A DNA stretch of 37,853 bases from Caulobacterales bacterium (GTDB lineage Bacteria; Pseudomonadota; Alphaproteobacteria; Caulobacterales; Caulobacteraceae): assembly GCA_016234625.1 (NCBI GenBank), contig JACRBD010000319.1, forward strand, positions 1-37,853, read 5' to 3'. The notes beneath the pieces are model-generated. The model ran no database searches, had not been told where the DNA came from, and saw only the letters and a list, made by a program, of their open reading frames with translations. This document shows positions 31,367 through 37,853 of the stretch, one piece after another; positions within the stretch are counted from its first letter, which is position 1; each line of letters starts with the position of its first letter. The translations under genes and the position numbers were made by a program.

Positions 31367-31571
31367 TTCGGATTCCCCGCCCCAGTTGCACTTTCGGCAG
31401 ATAATCGTGTTTCGGTCATGGCGCCTAGGCCGGCCGGGCGAGATTTGGCCGGAGTGTCACACTTGCTCCCGCCTTGCGGCGGGACCCGACCATCGCCACC
31501 TATGGGTCACGCCGTTCGGGCGGCGCCTGACAGGGCCGTCCGGGCGGGAGCGCCTTGCGAGGACTCTGACG

Positions 31572-31997
31572 ATGACGACACGACCCCTGCTCTTCGACAG
31601 CCCCTTCCTTCTGGGCTTCGACCAGACCCGCGCGCTGATCGAGCGCGCGGCCAAGGCCGCCGCCGAGGGCTATCCGCCCTACAATGTGGAAGCCCGCGAC
31701 GACGGGGAGGTGCGGATCACCCTGGCGGTGGCCGGCTTCTCGCCGGAGCAGCTGGAGATCCAGGTCGAGGGCAACCAGCTGACCGTCGCCGGACGGCGGG
31801 GCGACGGAGCCGACAACGCCGACAAGGCCTATCTGCACCGCGGCATCGCGGCGCGCGGATTCATCCGGACCTTCGTGCTGGCCGACGGGATGGTGGTCAG
31901 CGGCGCGCTGCTCGAACACGGCCTGTTGCATGTGGATCTGTCCCGACCCGAACCGGAACGGCTGATCCAGCGGATCCCGATCCGCACGGCCGACTGA
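31572..31997 (+). CDS. Small heat-shock protein (Hsp20/alpha-crystallin)
   Basis: An ATP-independent holdase that keeps unfolding proteins soluble. The 141-residue product has an alpha-crystallin domain (about 37-125) with YPPYNVEARDDGEVRITLAV, AGFSPEQLEIQVEGNQLTV and the HRGIAARGFIRTFVLADG strand. The C-terminal IPI (135-137) is the I-x-I oligomerisation motif. The frame is open back to 31086, but ATG 31572 gives the family N-terminus. A DUF1150 gene follows on the same strand. I see no clear heat-shock promoter or ROSE element in the 205-base divergent region. Confidence 0.93.
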   Translation: MTTRPLLFDSPFLLGFDQTRALIERAAKAAAEGYPPYNVEARDDGEVRITLAVAGFSPEQLEIQVEGNQLTVAGRRGDGADNADKAYLHRGIAARGFIRTFVLADGMVVSGALLEHGLLHVDLSRPEPERLIQRIPIRTAD

Positions 31998-32079
31998 TCG
32001 AGGTTCATTCCCACAAGCGAGCGAGGCCGGCTGAACTGGCGGCCGTCCGCCGCGTTCACTTTACCAAGGAGGTGGTCTT

Positions 32080-32337
32080 ATGACGCCCCAATTGCTGACC
32101 AAAGAAGCTTTCGCCGCCCTCGGCGGTCCCGACCTGGTCTATGTGCGGCCTGTTACGGCGGCCGAGATTATCGCTGACATGCCCGCCGCCGTGGTGCGCG
32201 ACCACGACCTGAGCCCCGAACAGACCCTGTACGCGGTGCACCGCGCCGACGGTGAACGCCTGGCCGTGCTCGGTGATCGCGACTCGGCCGTGGCCGCCGC
32301 CCTGGCGCACGAACTGGCGCCGGTGTCCGTCCACTAG
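32080..32337 (+). CDS. DUF1150 family protein
   Basis: The 85-residue product belongs to an alphaproteobacterial family usually encoded just after an Hsp20 gene, as here (82-base gap). Visible marks are LGGPDLVYVRPV and the DGERLAVLGDRDSA strand-turn. AAGGAGGTG, a full match to the 16S anti-SD, lies before ATG 32080 with good spacing, so it is probably well translated. The stop codon forms the edge of a 26-bp inverted repeat. Function is unknown; a link with the heat-shock partner is inferred from conserved order. Confidence 0.88.
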   Translation: MTPQLLTKEAFAALGGPDLVYVRPVTAAEIIADMPAAVVRDHDLSPEQTLYAVHRADGERLAVLGDRDSAVAAALAHELAPVSVH

Positions 32338-32422
32338 GAATTCGGTGACAGTTTACGAATTCACCAGACCCGGCGCCGGCCCGACAATCGCATCGCGAAT
32401 TCGTAAACTGTCACCGAATTCC
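32337..32422. repeat. Perfect 26-bp inverted repeat between DUF1150 and ptsN
   Basis: The left arm (32337-32362) is GGAATTCGGTGACAG followed by TTTACGAATTC; the right arm (32397-32422) is its exact reverse complement, with a 34-base loop. It begins on the last base of the DUF1150 stop and ends beside the ptsN stop, filling the convergent gap. GGTGACAGTTTACGAATTC-type sequences recur between genes in many proteobacteria and resemble REP/RAYT-linked repeats (recalled). It probably works as a bidirectional terminator here. Confidence 0.85.
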
Positions 32423-32890
32423 CTAAGCCGCCGTTGATTGCTTCGGTTCGCGCGCCAGGAGGGCGTGGATCGATTCGGCGGTGCGGGCCTGGCGGATCTG
32501 CTGGCGCAGATCGCCCTGCCGTAACAGGCGCGACACCCTGGCCAGGGTGCGCAGATGCTCGGTGTCGGCCTCGGCCGGCGCCAACAGGGCGAACACCAGA
32601 TCCACCGGCTGATCGTCCACTGACTCGAAGGGGGTCGGCTGTTCCAGACGCATGAACACCGCCCGCATGCGGGCCAGTCCCGGCAGACGGGCATGCGGCA
32701 CGGCCACGCCGTGACCCACGCCGGTCGAGCCGGCCGCCTCGCGCTCCAGCAGGGCGTCCAGCACCTGGCTGGCTTCCAGACCAAAGCTGCGCGCGGCGAT
32801 GTCGGCCACGGCCGACAGAACCTGTTTTTTGCTGCCGCCTCCCGCGCGCGGAGCGATGGCGCGGGCATCGAGCAGTTCACCAATATTCAT
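32423..32890 (-). CDS. ptsN: Nitrogen-PTS enzyme IIA (PtsN)
   Basis: The phosphoryl-accepting end component of the nitrogen-related PTS, which regulates potassium transport and sigma-54-linked functions in other bacteria. The 155-residue product has the IIA active site GVAVPHARL (His66) and the following VFMRLEQPTPFESVDDQPVD-type region. It is the last gene of the minus-strand rpoN-hpf-ptsN arrangement, which is common in proteobacteria. ATG 32890 gives the standard N-terminus. Confidence 0.95.
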   Translation of the reverse strand: MNIGELLDARAIAPRAGGGSKKQVLSAVADIAARSFGLEASQVLDALLEREAAGSTGVGHGVAVPHARLPGLARMRAVFMRLEQPTPFESVDDQPVDLVFALLAPAEADTEHLRTLARVSRLLRQGDLRQQIRQARTAESIHALLAREPKQSTAA

Positions 32891-32945
32891 ACGCCTAGAG
32901 CTCGCGAGAATCAGACCGGTTTCCCGGGGAGCGGTGTCCGCCGCG

Positions 32946-33578
32946 TCAGGCGACTACCCGCTTCCCGTTGCCGTTCTGTGACTGAGTGCGTTCAGGGTCG
33001 ATCCAGCCGATATTTCCGTCCGGCCGCCGATAAACCACGGACAAACCGCCGTGGGCGGCGTTCCTAAACACGATTGTGCGAGATTCAGTCAAGTCCAGTT
33101 CCATGACCGCCATGGAAACGGTCATCGTTCTGAGCGCCTCCTCGGACTCGGCGATGATCATGCCCGTGGGCGCGCCCTGGCTGTCGGGGCCGCCCCAGTC
33201 CTCGACATCCTCGTCGTCCTCGGGCGAGCGCAGCACATAGAGGGCCGCGGTCTCCTCCCGGCGGGCGCCGGCCTGGACCGAGTGACTCTTCAGCCGCCGC
33301 TTGTAGCGTCTGACCCGGGTCTCGATCTTGTCCAGGGCCAGGCCGAAGGCCGTGTGGGCGTCCGCGCCCTGGCCATGGCTCTGCAGCATCTGGCCGGAAT
33401 CGAGCCGGATGGTGCAATCGACCTTGAAGTTGAAACCATCCTTGGCGACCACGACGTCGGCAGTGCCGCCGCGGTCAAAATACTTGCCGATGGTGGAGGT
33501 GATGTCGTCCGAGACCCGCGTACGCAGGGCCTCCCCGACGTCGACGTGCTTGCCGGAGACTTGCACTTGCATGGGCAT
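32946..33578 (-). CDS. hpf: Ribosome hibernation promoting factor, long form
   Basis: Binds 30S subunits in slow growth and pairs ribosomes into 100S dimers. The 210-residue product is the long form. The N-terminal YfiA/HPF domain (QVQVSGKHVDVGEALRTRV, about 3-21, and YKRRLKSH) is joined by an acidic linker to the C-terminal dimerisation domain (GLSVVYRRPDGNIGWIDP near 180-197). The frame is open to 33707, but ATG 33578 fits the family; ATG 33572 is equally possible. It lies between exoD-like and ptsN genes. Confidence 0.94.
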   Translation of the reverse strand: MPMQVQVSGKHVDVGEALRTRVSDDITSTIGKYFDRGGTADVVVAKDGFNFKVDCTIRLDSGQMLQSHGQGADAHTAFGLALDKIETRVRRYKRRLKSHSVQAGARREETAALYVLRSPEDDEDVEDWGGPDSQGAPTGMIIAESEEALRTMTVSMAVMELDLTESRTIVFRNAAHGGLSVVYRRPDGNIGWIDPERTQSQNGNGKRVVA

Positions 33579-33649
33579 AACAACGCGCCTGTGAGCCAGA
33601 GGTGTCAAGCAAACCCGGGGCTGCTCCCAAGTTTGTGAGCGGAGCGACG

Positions 33650-34270
33650 TCAGCTGAGGCCGGCGACCCGCAGGATGTGCCCGATAAAGGCCGCCGCGAC
33701 CTGCCATCCGACGACCAGCAGCCCGACACTGACCCCGGCGATGGCGTAGCCGATCAGGGCCAGAATCCCGTCCCGCTGAACCAGGGCCAGGCCGAACGCG
33801 GCGATGGCGGCCGCCGGGGCCATGTTGCCCAGAAAGATCGGCAACAGCAGCACCAGGGACAGCAGGGTGACGGTCAGGCCGATCAACCGGTCGCCCAGCG
33901 GGCCGAACAGAAAGGTCAGCCTGGGGCGCGACACCTTCTCGATCTTCCGCAGCGTCGGGATCAGCTTGTTCAGGCCGTTGGCGAGGTCGGCCCGCTTCAA
34001 CGTCCGCCGATCCACGAAGCCCGGCAGCCAGGGCCCTCGAATGCCCAGGGCGATCTGCGGCGCCAGCAACAGCAGGGGCAAGGCCAGAAAGGTCGATGAC
34101 CCGGGCGGCAACGGCAGCCAGTTGGGCGCGGAGAAAACGAACAGCAGGGCGCCGAAGGAGCGGCGGCCCAGGCGGTGCACGATCTCGCCGACCGTCACCT
34201 GGGGGTCGGGATCGTCGCCGATGTCCGCCAGCAGCTCGGACAGCGGTCGTCGGCGTTCAACAGGATCCAT
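33650..34270 (-). CDS. ExoD family membrane protein
   Basis: The 206-residue product matches the exopolysaccharide synthesis ExoD group: a cytoplasmic N-terminus (PLSELLADIGDDPDPQVTVG), the conserved GALLFVFSAPNWLPLPPGSS, LRKIEKVSRPRL and about four transmembrane segments. ExoD was named in Rhizobium for alkali-sensitive, exopolysaccharide-linked phenotypes; its biochemical role is not known. ATG 34270 has GGAGGA at good spacing; GTG 34276 is too close to that site. It is inserted between hpf and rpoN, not a usual member of the cluster. Confidence 0.85.
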   Translation of the reverse strand: MDPVERRRPLSELLADIGDDPDPQVTVGEIVHRLGRRSFGALLFVFSAPNWLPLPPGSSTFLALPLLLLAPQIALGIRGPWLPGFVDRRTLKRADLANGLNKLIPTLRKIEKVSRPRLTFLFGPLGDRLIGLTVTLLSLVLLLPIFLGNMAPAAAIAAFGLALVQRDGILALIGYAIAGVSVGLLVVGWQVAAAFIGHILRVAGLS

Positions 34271-34326
34271 GCACACGCTCCTCCGGCCCGATCATAACGC
34301 GCGGCCGGGCGTCCAGTCTCGTGGTC

Positions 34327-35823
34327 TCAGACCGCCGCGCGCAGCATCCGCCGACGCTCGACGGAGGATGGGATGCGCATGGCTTCACGATACTTGGCCA
34401 CGGTGCGGCGGGCGATGTCGACGCCCGCCTCCTTGAGGATATCAACGATGGCGTCATCCGAATGAACATCGGTCTCGGCGGCCTCGGCGTCGATCAACTG
34501 GCGAATCTTGTGCCGCACCGACTCGGCCGAGTGGGCCTCGCCGCCCGACGAGGAGGCGATCGAGGAGGTGAAGAAGAACTTCAGCTCGAACACCCCGCGC
34601 GGGGTGGCGATGTATTTGTTCGAGGTGACCCGGCTGACCGTGCTTTCGTGCATGCCGATGGCGTCGGCGACGGTCTTGAGGTTCAGCGGGCGCAGGTGTT
34701 CCACGCCATAGGCCAGAAAACCGTCCTGCTGGCGGACGATCTCGCTGGACACCTTGAGGATGGTGCGGGCCCGCTGGTCGAGGCTCTTGACCAGCCAGTT
34801 GGCGCTGGCCAGGCAGTCCTGGACGAAGGTCTTCTCCTGGTCGGTCCGCGCCCCGCCGGAGACCTTGGCGTGATACCGGCGATCGACCAGCACCTTGGGC
34901 AGGGTGTCGGTGTTCAGCTCCACCAGCCACAGGCCGCCCGAGCCCTCGCGCACGAAGACGTCGGGAACGACGGGCTGTGATGGCTCGCCGCCGAAGGCCG
35001 CGCCCGGACGGGGCGTCAGCGCCCTGAGCTCGCCGATCATCTCGCGGATGTCCTCGTCGTCGACGCCACAGGCGCGCTTGAGGGCGTTCATGTCGCGCTT
35101 GGCGAGCAGCTCGAGGTTGTCCAGCAGGGCGGCCATGGCCGGATCGAGCCGGTTGCGGTCCTTCAGCTGGATGGAGAGGCATTCGCGCACGTCGCGGGCC
35201 ATCACGCCAACGGGCTCGAAGCCCTGCAGGACGGCCAGCACCTCCTCGACGAAGGCCAGCTCGCAGCCCAGGCGCTCGGCCATGTCGATCAGGTCGGCGC
35301 GCATGTAGCCGCCTTCGTCGACCGCGTCGATCAGCACGGCGGCGACCACTCGCTGCGGCTCGCTCAGCCGGGCCACGGCCAGCTGGTCGTGCAGGTGTTC
35401 GCCCAGGGTCTTGTCGCGGGTCAGACGGCCCTCGAGGCTGTCCTCGCCTTCGAAGGTCGCGCCGCGCCCGGCGCGGGACCAGTCGATGTCGCCGCCGGCC
35501 TGGCCCGGTTCGCGGGTGTCGCCGTCGCCCGCGTCGCGCTCGCCTGGACTGAGGTCGGTGGGGCCGGCGTCCATGTCGGCCTGGGCCGCCCCGTCGGGAA
35601 CCTGGTCGGAGGAATACTCCGGCGTCTCGGCGCGGACGGGTTCGGCCTCGGGCTCGTTGTCGCGGTCGTCGCGGGCCAGCAGCGGATTGCGCTCCAGCTC
35701 GCCCTCCACATAGGCCTCGAGCTCAAGGTTGGTCAGTTGCAGCAGCTTGATCGCCTGCTGCAGCTGCGGCGTGATGACGAGGCTCTGGCCCTGTCTCAGC
35801 TCAAGTCTTGGACCGAGCGCCAC
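34327..35823 (-). CDS. rpoN: RNA polymerase sigma-54 factor
   Basis: Directs RNA polymerase to -24/-12 promoters that need enhancer-binding activators. The 498-residue product has the N-terminal region I (LGPRLELRQGQSLVITPQL, about 3-21), an acidic region II (about 57-115), the core-binding domain, the HTH near MHESTVSRVTSNKYI and the RpoN box ARRTVAKYRE (471-480). GTG 35823 is chosen because family members begin MALxxxLxxRQGQ and GGGGGAAG lies upstream; GTG 35850 would add nine residues. In Caulobacter it controls late flagellar and stalk genes (established knowledge). Confidence 0.96.
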   Translation of the reverse strand: MALGPRLELRQGQSLVITPQLQQAIKLLQLTNLELEAYVEGELERNPLLARDDRDNEPEAEPVRAETPEYSSDQVPDGAAQADMDAGPTDLSPGERDAGDGDTREPGQAGGDIDWSRAGRGATFEGEDSLEGRLTRDKTLGEHLHDQLAVARLSEPQRVVAAVLIDAVDEGGYMRADLIDMAERLGCELAFVEEVLAVLQGFEPVGVMARDVRECLSIQLKDRNRLDPAMAALLDNLELLAKRDMNALKRACGVDDEDIREMIGELRALTPRPGAAFGGEPSQPVVPDVFVREGSGGLWLVELNTDTLPKVLVDRRYHAKVSGGARTDQEKTFVQDCLASANWLVKSLDQRARTILKVSSEIVRQQDGFLAYGVEHLRPLNLKTVADAIGMHESTVSRVTSNKYIATPRGVFELKFFFTSSIASSSGGEAHSAESVRHKIRQLIDAEAAETDVHSDDAIVDILKEAGVDIARRTVAKYREAMRIPSSVERRRMLRAAV

Positions 35824-35940
35824 GCGCTTCCCCCACCCGTTGAAACTCACTGGGGGCAGCTTGGACGCCGGACGGTTAACGCAGCCCTTAAGCGGCGTGG
35901 TTCTTGCACAGCGCCGGGACGGCGGGGTGGAGTTCGAGCT

Positions 35941-35975
35941 GGGGACTGCTTCCGGCGCAGCCGGTAGCTGTCCCC
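35941..35975. repeat. GGGGAC palindrome between lptB and rpoN
   Basis: GGGGACTGCTTCCGGC / GCA / GCCGGTAGCTGTCCCC is a hairpin with terminal GGGGAC/GTCCCC arms and a CCGGC/GCCGG inner stem. It lies 19 bases after lptB and upstream of rpoN on the minus strand. It shares termini with three other loci in this window. Confidence 0.7.
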
Positions 35976-35994
35976 GCGTTCTCGTCGTCCGGCT

Positions 35995-36738
35995 CTAGGT
36001 AAACCGGTCGCCGAGATAGACGCGGCGCACTTCGGGATTGTCGACGATCTCCTGCGGCGCGCCCTCGAACAGCACCTCGCCGGCATGGATGATCGAGGCC
36101 CGGTCGATGATGTCCAGGGTCTCGCGGACATTGTGGTCGGTGATCAGGATGCCGATGCCGCGGCCCTTGAGGTAGCCGATCACGTCGCGGATGTCGGCGA
36201 TGGCCAGGGGGTCGATGCCGGCGAAAGGCTCGTCCAGCAGCATGAAGCTGGGCTCGCTGGCCAGGGCCCGGGCGATTTCCACCCGCCGCCGCTCGCCGCC
36301 GGACAGGGACACCGCCGGCGAGGCCTTCAGATGGCTGATGCGCAGCTCTTCCAGCAGGGCATGGGTGGTTTCCCGCGCCTTGCCCGGCTCCTTCTCGCGC
36401 ATTTCGACCACGGCCAGGACGTTTTCCTCCACCGTCATGCCGCGGAAGATCGAGGCTTCCTGCGGCAGGTAGCCGACGCCCATGCGGGCGCGCTGGTACA
36501 TCGGCAGGGCGGTGATGTCGCGGCCGTCGAGGTGGATGGTCCCCTCGTCCACCGGGATCAGGCCGGTGACCATGTAGAAGCAGGTAGTCTTGCCCGCGCC
36601 GTTGGGGCCGAGCAGGCCGGCGACCTCGCCGCGCCGCAGCCGCAGGCTGACGCCGCGCACCACCTGTCGCTCGCCGAACGACTTGACGAGTCGGTCGATG
36701 ACGAGGCCTTCGCCGCTCTGGTCGAGGTCTGCGGCCAC
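35995..36738 (-). CDS. lptB: LPS export ABC transporter ATP-binding protein LptB
   Basis: The cytoplasmic ATPase of the LptB2FGC complex that extracts LPS from the inner membrane. The 247-residue product has Walker A GPNGAGKTT (44-52), the Q-loop YLPQEASIFRG (90-100), signature LSGGERRRVEIA (145-156), Walker B FMLLDEPFAGIDP (165-177) and His202 in ITDHNVRETL, the YhbG-type form that separates LptB from LivF-like ATPases. It starts at GTG 36738 directly after the lptA stop, with AGGGGACC upstream. rpoN follows, as in many proteobacteria. Confidence 0.96.
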   Translation of the reverse strand: MAADLDQSGEGLVIDRLVKSFGERQVVRGVSLRLRRGEVAGLLGPNGAGKTTCFYMVTGLIPVDEGTIHLDGRDITALPMYQRARMGVGYLPQEASIFRGMTVEENVLAVVEMREKEPGKARETTHALLEELRISHLKASPAVSLSGGERRRVEIARALASEPSFMLLDEPFAGIDPLAIADIRDVIGYLKGRGIGILITDHNVRETLDIIDRASIIHAGEVLFEGAPQEIVDNPEVRRVYLGDRFT

Positions 36739-37260
36739 CTAGTTGGTGGTCCCCTGGTTGGGATAGAAGACGCCGCGAACGCGGCCGGCCTTGTTGCGGC
36801 CCGTGACGTTGGACGACATCTGCGCCTGGCCGGTGCGGGTGTTGATCACCAGCCGGTCGCCGCGCACCACGCTCTTGCCCTGCACCACAATGACGGCGCC
36901 GGTCAGGGTGATGGTCTCGCCGCCGAAGCTGTAGACGGCGTTGTCAGCACGCACGGTGCGTTCGGGGGTGACAAAGAAGACCTGCCCATCGGCTTCCATA
37001 CGGTCGGGCGAGCCGCAGGTATCGCCCTTTTTGGCGCTGTACATCCTGACCGTCTCGGCGCGCAGGCGCGTGCCACTCTGCAGGGCTTCAACCGCCCCGG
37101 TCCAGGTCGACAGGCACTGGCTCTGGATGACCTCCGAGGCGTCCGCCGTGATGTCGATCGGCGCGCGTGGATCCAGCTGGGCGGACGCGCCGCCCGCCAT
37201 CAACAGCACCCCCGCCGCAGCGACGACCGCGAACCCAAGTTTTCTGGCTGCGCTTTGCAT
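36739..37260 (-). CDS. lptA: LPS export periplasmic protein LptA (OstA-like)
   Basis: A beta-taco protein that forms the periplasmic bridge carrying LPS from LptC to LptD. The 173-residue product has a signal peptide (GFAVVAAAGVLLMAGGASA, cleavage near 27). An OstA-type body follows: ITADASEVIQSQ, VRADNAVYSFGGETITLTGA, VVRGDRLVINTRTG and the final VRGVFYPNQ. ATG 37260 is chosen because GGGAG lies just upstream; ATG 37275 and 37281 are in-frame alternatives. It contains two Cys (CLSTW and DTCGSP), which could form a disulfide (inference). Confidence 0.9.
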   Translation of the reverse strand: MQSAARKLGFAVVAAAGVLLMAGGASAQLDPRAPIDITADASEVIQSQCLSTWTGAVEALQSGTRLRAETVRMYSAKKGDTCGSPDRMEADGQVFFVTPERTVRADNAVYSFGGETITLTGAVIVVQGKSVVRGDRLVINTRTGQAQMSSNVTGRNKAGRVRGVFYPNQGTTN

Positions 37261-37289
37261 GCGCGCTCCCGACATGATCATGACCGTTC

Positions 37290-37853
37290 TTATTCCGGAT
37301 TGACGCGCGTGCGAACCCTGCCTCGAAACTGGATGCGGTCGCCCTTGTCCTTGACGGTGTAGGAGTCGGCCGAGACCTGACCCACGGGGCCGTCGCCCTC
37401 GATGCCCCTCTGCCCCACAGCCGTGCCGGTGCGGGTGTCGATGGTGATGTCGTTGGAGGCCACGCGGTTGCCCAGGCCGTCGTCGATGCGCACCTCGCCG
37501 GTGAGGCGCAGCAGGCGGGTCTGTTCGTCATACACGCCCAGCTTGGCCATCAGCCGGCGCGGGGTGGCGGTCTCGGCTCCGACGACCATGATCGGCTCGG
37601 TCAGGCTGACCTTGTGGGGTTGACGTTCGTCACGGGCGGCCTGCCGGGCCCCGATGAGGAAGCTGCGGCCGTCCTCGACCCGACCCTGGAAGCGGGCGCC
37701 GACCATGCGAATGATCGGATCATCGCTCTTGACCGGATGGGGGGCCTTCAACGCGCTCAGGATCACAAGGCCGACCAGACCCAGGGTGATCAGGCCCATC
37801 AGAGCCGGCAGGCCCCGGCGCAGGGCATGGATCAGCACCAGCCGCCTTTCCCA
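37290..37853 (-). CDS. lptC: LPS export protein LptC (5' end probably outside window)
   Basis: A bitopic inner-membrane protein that receives LPS from LptBFG and passes it to LptA. A transmembrane helix (LPALMGLITLGLVGLVILSAL) near the start is followed by the LptC/YrbK beta-rich domain: DDPIIRMVGARFQG, EVRIDDGLGNRVASNDITID, and YTVKDKGDRIQFRG. GTG 37838 is a possible start, but the frame stays open to the window edge with WERRLVLIHALRRGLP, resembling the cytoplasmic leader of relatives, so the true start is probably outside. lptA follows after a short gap. Confidence 0.88.
   Translation of the reverse strand, partial: WERRLVLIHALRRGLPALMGLITLGLVGLVILSALKAPHPVKSDDPIIRMVGARFQGRVEDGRSFLIGARQAARDERQPHKVSLTEPIMVVGAETATPRRLMAKLGVYDEQTRLLRLTGEVRIDDGLGNRVASNDITIDTRTGTAVGQRGIEGDGPVGQVSADSYTVKDKGDRIQFRGRVRTRVNPE

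Noticed and set aside
31440-31571. ROSE-type RNA thermometer or sigma-32 promoter before hsp20
   Set aside because: The leader has GC-rich dyads, but neither a UUGCU-type anti-SD hairpin next to the ribosome site nor a well-spaced CTTGAA/CCCCAT pair could be found.

Overview
GC-rich, tightly packed chromosomal DNA from an alphaproteobacterium, most likely Caulobacterales (Caulobacteraceae such as Caulobacter, Phenylobacterium or Brevundimonas). The clues are alpha-type AddB/AddA, an AccD without its zinc ribbon, a CP4-like AroA, a FYDLN-type acidic protein (TIGR02300), the Hsp20-DUF1150 pair, the hrcA/rph/rdgB/hemW order and the lptC-lptA-lptB-rpoN-hpf-ptsN order. TTG and GTG starts and 4-base stop/start overlaps are frequent. 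I see no prophage, IS transposase, CRISPR array, rRNA or defence island. The window is mostly core genome with small accessory inserts and several families of palindromic intergenic repeats.

Layout. 1-5.2 kb: hrcA (3' end cut by the window edge), divergent rph, a YozG-type HTH gene with its DUF2975 membrane partner, a 38-residue membrane peptide gene with its own promoter, then rdgB-hemW. 5.2-7.1 kb: mmsA followed by a 423-base non-coding stretch full of repeats. 7.1-17.2 kb: a co-directional array of an acyltransferase gene, tsaE, amgK, murU, addB and addA, each overlapping the next, followed by trxA; it combines lipid acylation, tRNA t6A synthesis, peptidoglycan recycling and double-strand-break repair. 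17.4-22.8 kb (minus strand): ihfB-trpF-trpB-trpA-accD-folC. 22.9-27.6 kb: an orphan EAL-like gene converging on aroA-cmk-rpsA. 27.7-28.4 kb: the FYDLN-type gene and tRNA-Ala(GGC) with promoter and terminator. 28.4-31.4 kb (minus strand): a small membrane protein and a three-gene envelope operon (lipoprotein, M48 protease with TPR-like tail, lipoprotein). 31.6-32.3 kb: Hsp20 and DUF1150. 32.4-37.85 kb (minus strand): lptC (5' end probably outside), lptA, lptB, rpoN, exoD-like, hpf, ptsN.

The features that known genes do not explain are the repeats. Two 170/171-bp copies of one imperfect palindrome lie 10 kb apart in opposite orientation. Four loci carry palindromes ending in GGGGAC or GGTGAC, and two of these exactly fill the gap between convergent stop codons. 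One locus carries a TGTCATCCCGG-type palindrome. Protein-level oddities are a Glu in place of catalytic Asp60 in TrpA, a lost zinc ribbon in AccD, and a class II AroA that keeps the Gly96-equivalent. I found no convincing wholly new multi-gene system. The best candidates for new biology are the 170-bp element, the EAL-like orphan and the envelope lipoprotein/M48 operon.
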